64,000 nt of DNA from Bifidobacterium catenulatum subsp. kashiwanohense JCM 15439 = DSM 21854 (lineage in GTDB: Bacteria; Actinomycetota; Actinomycetes; Actinomycetales; Bifidobacteriaceae), in the NCBI RefSeq assembly GCF_001042615.1, contig NZ_AP012327.1, positions 682,001 through 746,000 on the forward strand. The letters are read 5' to 3'. The translations under genes were made by a program, and so were the position numbers. Shown in pieces: positions 59,481 through 64,000 of the stretch (position 1 is its first letter; each line of letters begins with the position of its first letter). A model generated the notes under the pieces. It made no database searches. It was given only the letters and a program-made list of their open reading frames with translations, and was not told the DNA's origin.

Positions 59481-60430
59481 GCCTTGCCTCCCAGAGTGAG
59501 TACGGATGGGGCTTTCAGCTGATTGCGCGTGGAGCGGGCGAGGGAAACGGATACCATCCGAACGAATTCGCGGAACATGCGTTCGCTTGAATCGGCGCGG
59601 ATCACGGTGGAACCGCAACGATTCAACTCATGCCGGACGGATGCGGACAGATATTCGCGGTGCGTGCGAACCTCCTGCGCTGTTTTGCCAGTGCGTAGAA
59701 ATGCGGGGACACGACGATTGCTGCTCGCGTCGAACACCGTGCGCGCTTGTGCGTCGTCGAATGGATTGATGGTGGCTACGTCAATAAGCACCATCGGGTG
59801 GGTTCTCGCGATCCTGCGAATGGATTCCATATGACGTTCCTCAAGTGCGTGCTCGTCAGTGGCGAGTATGACCAGCGCATCCCTATCGCGAATGCGGCGG
59901 ATATACTCCAGCAAGGCGTCGATATTGCGGGGCTTGCTCCAATCACGTTGCAATGCATTGTCCAACGTCTGCTCGAATTGTGTGAATCCGCCATTAAAAG
60001 GCACGCGAGTGATCGAACCTGCGTCGCCGAACACGATGGACACTTCGTCTCCTCGGCGCAAGCTGAGCGAGGCGAACATGCACAAGGCGTTGGCTGCGAC
60101 TTGGTGCGCCTGCTCACCGGAAACGCAGGTGCCGGTCATCTCCCGTCCGACATCAAGCAGAAGCCAGGCTCGCGAGGTGGATGGGCGTTCCCGCTGCACC
60201 ACCATTGGACGACCGACACGAGCACTGGTCTTCCAATCAATCCATTTTGCCTCGTCTCCAGGCTCGTAGACGCGGATGTCCATGACATCGTCGGCGCCGA
60301 AACGTTTGTCCGACGCATGCGCTCCCTCAAGAGTGCCAAGTGCTTTACGGACGGTTGGCAGACTCAACGTGGTTCCGAGAGCCTCGATCTTGTTGCGGAT
60401 CGGATCTTCGGAACGAATTGCGCCGATCAT
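59477..60430 (-). CDS. DUF58-family protein
   Basis: A 317-residue protein with the DUF58 signature VYEPGDEAKWIDWKTSARVGRPMVVQRERPSTSRAW in shorter form around residues 52-90, followed by a VWA-like fold (LLLDVGREM). DUF58 proteins are encoded with MoxR ATPases and are thought to be their partners or substrates. It overlaps the moxR stop (ATGA at 60427-60430) and the next gene start (ATGA). Confidence 0.9.
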   Translation of the reverse strand: MIGAIRSEDPIRNKIEALGTTLSLPTVRKALGTLEGAHASDKRFGADDVMDIRVYEPGDEAKWIDWKTSARVGRPMVVQRERPSTSRAWLLLDVGREMTGTCVSGEQAHQVAANALCMFASLSLRRGDEVSIVFGDAGSITRVPFNGGFTQFEQTLDNALQRDWSKPRNIDALLEYIRRIRDRDALVILATDEHALEERHMESIRRIARTHPMVLIDVATINPFDDAQARTVFDASSNRRVPAFLRTGKTAQEVRTHREYLSASVRHELNRCGSTVIRADSSERMFREFVRMVSVSLARSTRNQLKAPSVLTLGGKA

Positions 60431-61494
60431 GGAACGGGAACCGCCTGAACGATGGAGTCCACCACCTGGTCGCTGGCGATGCCGTCGGCAAGAGCTTCAA
60501 ACGTTAGCAGAATGCGATGGCGCAGCACCTCATGGGCGAAGGTTTTGACATCTTCCGGAACCACATAGTCGCGTCCCTGCATTAGCGCGTTGGCCTGTCC
60601 GATACGGATCAGCGCGATGGATGCGCGCGGCGAAGCTCCGAGACGCACCAGCGTGGACAGTCCCTGCACCGGCTTGGTGCCTGCCCCTCGGGATGTGGCC
60701 GCGATATCGACCGCATATTTCATGATCGCGTCGGAAACATGCACGCGTCGGGCGGCGGAGCGCAGGAATTCGACATCGCTGATGGATACGACATCTCCGG
60801 TGAGTACTCGTGAATCGAAGGTGTCGGAACCGCGACGGGTAAGCATGGAGAGCATGCGTTGCTCTTCCTGAGCGGTCGGATAGGTCATGACCGCCTTCAT
60901 CATGAAACGGTCCATCTGCGCTTCAGGAAGGTTGAACGTGCCTTCCTCCTCGATGGGGTTCTGCGTGGCGATGACCATGAAAGGCTTCGGCAGCGCAATA
61001 CGCTGGCCTCCGATGGTGGTGGCTCCTTCGGCCATGGCTTCAAGCATGGCCGACTGTGTTTTCGCGTTCGAACGGTTGATTTCGTCGAGCAGCACGAAAT
61101 TGGCGTGGATGGGTCCGATCTGCGTGGAGAACTTCTGTGTGGCGAAATCGAAAACCTGGGTGCCCACCAGATCTGACGGCATCAGGTCTGGGGTGCACTG
61201 CACCCTTTTGAACGATCCGGACACAGAGGTAGCCAGCGTTTGCGCTGCCGTGGTCTTGGCCAGGCCAGGCACAGATTCGATGAGAATATGGCCGCCTGCC
61301 ACCAGTGTGGTGATCAGCGATTCACGAAGATTGTCCTGCCCTACCAAGGTCTGTGCGAAGCGTGCGCGGATTCGTGCGCCGATTTGCTTCGCGCGGTTGA
61401 TGTCTTCCGCAGACAACGTGCTTGGTTTGCTGACGGCCGGCATGGGAATGGGGACCGGGGCCGGTGCCGGATTTTTTGGAGGGAATAAAGCCAT
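60427..61494 (-). CDS. MoxR-type AAA ATPase
   Basis: A 355-residue AAA+ ATPase. The P-loop region is VPGLAKTTAAQTLA (MoxR-type GxxxxAKT), Walker B LLDEINR, sensor IATQNPIEEEGTFNLPEAQMDRF, followed by a C-terminal helical lid. A Pro-rich N-terminus precedes the domain. It is the first gene of a tightly overlapping six-gene operon with DUF58, VWA and membrane proteins, probably a chaperone system for envelope proteins. Confidence 0.92.
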   Translation of the reverse strand: MALFPPKNPAPAPVPIPMPAVSKPSTLSAEDINRAKQIGARIRARFAQTLVGQDNLRESLITTLVAGGHILIESVPGLAKTTAAQTLATSVSGSFKRVQCTPDLMPSDLVGTQVFDFATQKFSTQIGPIHANFVLLDEINRSNAKTQSAMLEAMAEGATTIGGQRIALPKPFMVIATQNPIEEEGTFNLPEAQMDRFMMKAVMTYPTAQEEQRMLSMLTRRGSDTFDSRVLTGDVVSISDVEFLRSAARRVHVSDAIMKYAVDIAATSRGAGTKPVQGLSTLVRLGASPRASIALIRIGQANALMQGRDYVVPEDVKTFAHEVLRHRILLTFEALADGIASDQVVDSIVQAVPVP

Positions 61495-61512
61495 GATTGC
61501 TACTGTAACGGG

Positions 61513-62223
61513 TTAAGCTGACGGAAGGGACCAATTCACAGGCTTTTCACCTGCGGCGATGAGCGCTTGATTGGCGCGTGAGAACGGCTTGGATCCGAAG
61601 AATCCATATCGTGCTGACATGGGGCTTGGGTGGGGCGACGAGATGATGAACGCATTGGTGAGCAGCGGCTCCAACGTTTGCGCCTTGCGTCCCCACAGAA
61701 TGGCGACCAAAGGCTTGGCGCTGCCGTCGGGATTACGGCGGTTGTTGAGCGCCCTGATCGCAGCGTCAGTGACGATCTCCCATCCTTTGTCTTGGTGGCT
61801 GCCGGGCTTGCCCGCTTCGACGGTCAGACACCTGTTCAGCAGCATGACGCCCTGGCTCGTCCAAGGCGTCAGATCGCCGTTCGCGGGCATAGGGATGCCG
61901 AGATCATCCGTCAGTTCCTTGTATATGTTGGTCAGGCTGCGAGGTATCGGCTTGACTTCCGGTGCCACGCAGAAGCTCAGTCCCACCGGGTGCCCGGGAG
62001 TGGGGTAAGGGTCCTGTCCCACGATAAGCACCTTGATGCTGTCGAACGGAATGGTGAACGCGCGTAGAATATTCGCGCTGGCCGGAAGATATCGGCGTCC
62101 GGCTGCGATCTCCCCTCGGAGAAAATCGCCCATGTGGTGCACCTGTGGCTCGACTTCGGCGAGGGCGTTCGCCCATCCGGGCTCCACGAGGTCTTTCAAT
62201 GGTTTGATGTGCGCTTGTGTCAT
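61513..62223 (-). CDS. ung: Uracil-DNA glycosylase
   Basis: A 236-residue family 1 UDG that removes uracil from DNA. The water-activating loop is [20 protein letters not shown], then [24 protein letters not shown], and the minor-groove loop [25 protein letters not shown]. The ATG at 62223 (MTQAHIKPL) follows AAGG; a longer frame to 62292 has no support. Confidence 0.96.
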   Translation of the reverse strand: MTQAHIKPLKDLVEPGWANALAEVEPQVHHMGDFLRGEIAAGRRYLPASANILRAFTIPFDSIKVLIVGQDPYPTPGHPVGLSFCVAPEVKPIPRSLTNIYKELTDDLGIPMPANGDLTPWTSQGVMLLNRCLTVEAGKPGSHQDKGWEIVTDAAIRALNNRRNPDGSAKPLVAILWGRKAQTLEPLLTNAFIISSPHPSPMSARYGFFGSKPFSRANQALIAAGEKPVNWSLPSA

Positions 62224-62390
62224 GAACCTTACTGTACGACGTGTTGCGGTCCTGACGATGGGCGTGGTCTGGTTTTCACGGGATGGTTTCACGGGCGTGC
62301 AGAATAGGGTGGGAATGCGGCTCGATTGCGTCCTGACTGAGGTGGTCGGTACACTTGGCAGGTAAGTGTGTGAGAAACGAGGTTTGCAAT

Positions 62391-63077
62391 ATGGCTAAGC
62401 AGGACAAGGAGACCTACGATTCCTACGAGAAGGATGTGTACGACAATCCTCCGGCGGGGCCCATGGGTGTTCATCGTGGTGCGCGTTCTGCAGCGTCCCG
62501 TGCCATGCCGTACGTCATTGTCATCATTGTGGCGCTGCTTGCGGGTCTGCTGTTCTGGGGCGTTTACTCGGGTGAGATCAACAATCTGAAGATGCCGTGG
62601 TCGTCGCAGGAGAGTCCGACCACTTCGAGTGCCGAAAAGAGCAAGAATAGCGGGAGCAAGTCCAAGTCCCAATCCGACTCCGCTTCCGGCAATAAGACGG
62701 ACACATCCAATACCGATTCGCCGGCCGACTCGCAGCAAAACGACCAGAACGCCGACCAGAACGCCGACCAGAACGCCGACCAGACGGATAACACCACTGC
62801 GCAGCAGGTCGTGAACACGGGCACCGAGGTGCGCGTGGTGAACGCGACGAATATCACCGGTTATGCGCAGAGCAAGGTCGATGTGCTGGCCCAAGCCGGG
62901 TACACCAGCGTTTCCGCCAGTAATCCGACAGGAAATGTTCCCTCGCAGACCGTGGTTTGGTACCAGAACGAAACCGATAAGGCCACCGCCGAGAATGTCG
63001 CCCAGACCTTGGGGATTTCGAATGTGCAGCAGAGCGATGGGCTTGTCACGCCGATCGTCGTGGTGTTGCTGGACTGA
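62391..63077 (+). CDS. Membrane-anchored LytR C-terminal-domain protein
   Basis: A 228-residue protein. A cytoplasmic N-terminus ([20 protein letters not shown]) leads to one membrane helix (about residues 40-62), a Ser/Asn/Gln-rich linker with DQNA repeats, and a LytR_C-like domain at the end ([28 protein letters not shown] ... QTVVWYQNE). This domain occurs in cell-wall-linked actinobacterial proteins. GAGG precedes the ATG at 62391. Divergent from ung; terminator downstream. Confidence 0.85.
   Translation: MAKQDKETYDSYEKDVYDNPPAGPMGVHRGARSAASRAMPYVIVIIVALLAGLLFWGVYSGEINNLKMPWSSQESPTTSSAEKSKNSGSKSKSQSDSASGNKTDTSNTDSPADSQQNDQNADQNADQNADQTDNTTAQQVVNTGTEVRVVNATNITGYAQSKVDVLAQAGYTSVSASNPTGNVPSQTVVWYQNETDKATAENVAQTLGISNVQQSDGLVTPIVVVLLD
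62742..62783 (+). repeat. In-frame 12-bp tandem repeat (DQNA)
   Basis: GACCAGAACGCC is repeated perfectly three times (62742-62777), with a half copy to 62783. It keeps the frame and lengthens the linker of the LytR_C protein. Copy number could vary between strains. Confidence 0.9.
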
Positions 63078-63099
63078 AAAACGCCGTGGCAAACATGTG

Positions 63100-63135
63100 A
63101 AGCCTTGTTCTCCTCGTGGGGGCAGGGCTTTTGTT
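63100..63135 (+). terminator. Intrinsic terminator after the LytR_C gene
   Basis: AAGCCTTG (63100-63107) can pair with CAGGGCTT (63123-63130), with an inner CTCC/GGGG continuation, followed by TTTG. The rest of the 271-bp gap before groEL holds the CIRCE sites. Confidence 0.65.
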
Positions 63136-63212
63136 TCCTTGAAATTCCAATAATTATGGCGTTTTGTATGAGGTTTGGTTTCTTGCTTACAGCGCAACAG
63201 TCGACATTGAGT

Positions 63213-63239
63213 TTGGCACTCTCGGCCTGAGAGTGCTAA
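63213..63239 (+). promoter_or_regulatory. CIRCE operator 1 (HrcA site)
   Basis: TTGGCACTC-N9-GAGTGCTAA matches the CIRCE consensus TTAGCACTC-N9-GAGTGCTAA with one mismatch. It is 110 bp before the groEL start. Confidence 0.9.
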
Positions 63240-63247
63240 TCTGCCAA

Positions 63248-63274
63248 TTAGCACTCGAGGAGTGAGAGTGATAA
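63248..63274 (+). promoter_or_regulatory. CIRCE operator 2 (HrcA site)
   Basis: TTAGCACTC-N9-GAGTGATAA matches the CIRCE consensus with one mismatch in the right arm, 8 bp after operator 1. Together they indicate heat-shock repression by HrcA. Confidence 0.9.
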
Positions 63275-63321
63275 CTGGCAGCTGACGGCTGGTGCATTCT
63301 TCGCTTCGAAAGTGGGAATAA

Positions 63322-64000
<679 letters not shown>

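Overview
The window reads as a chromosomal segment of a Bifidobacterium (high-GC actinobacterium). The basis is gene order and gene type: carA-carB-pyrF-gmk with rpoZ-metK-priA-fmt, a pup/pafA/dop/ARC pupylation locus without 20S proteasome genes, a helicase-less PriA, tandem CIRCE sites before groEL, an actinobacterial LexA box, and TTG/GTG starts on several core genes. I cannot fix the species.

Layout. 1-2461 (minus): purM (cut by the window edge) and purF. 2462-11055: an accessory block lying between purF and purL. It holds an SOS-controlled Y-family polymerase with a YolD partner, a two-component system whose response regulator is frameshifted, and a divergent operon for a small secreted peptide, a lipoprotein, a peptidoglycan-binding adaptor and an ABC transporter. 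The block ends in an exact-period 53-bp repeat array and a 29-bp-arm hairpin. A partial copy of the 53-bp repeat also sits on the other side of the cassette. 11056-17040 (minus): purL, purC, purT. 17076-20928: a glycosyltransferase, threonine aldolase, tRNA-His and a bile-acid-symporter-family transporter. 20929-21672: no protein gene, but a candidate structured RNA and the str-operon promoter. 21673-26049: rpsL-rpsG-fusA-tuf. 26229-33539: efp, nusB, carA, carB, a PyrF-like protein and gmk. 33673-41536: ilvD (minus), rpoZ, metK, priA, a HAD hydrolase and fmt. 41660-48333: serB, then ARC-dop-(IMPase-like)-pup-pafA. 48475-54236 (minus): a TIM-barrel-like protein, a small helical protein, hup, a large membrane protein with a kinase-like middle, and purB. 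54351-56152 (minus): a WXG100-like protein paired with an alpha/beta hydrolase. 56309-61494 (minus): a MoxR-DUF58-VWA operon. 61513-62223 (minus): ung. 62391-63077: a LytR_C protein. 63349-end: groEL behind two CIRCE operators.

How it fits together. Purine synthesis dominates: purM, purF, purL, purC, purT and purB are all here, and purC and purF share an almost identical upstream motif, which suggests joint control. The TCS/peptide/ABC cassette looks inserted in what would otherwise be a continuous purC-purL-purF-purM run. Three core-locus proteins have lost residues that define catalysis in their families: the PyrF-like protein (no Lys-x-x-Asp), the IMPase-like protein between dop and pup, and the kinase-like domain of the flippase-like membrane protein. 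The most likely undescribed system is the peptide/lipoprotein/adaptor/ABC cassette with its own sensor pair. All assignments come from reading the sequence; no database search was run.
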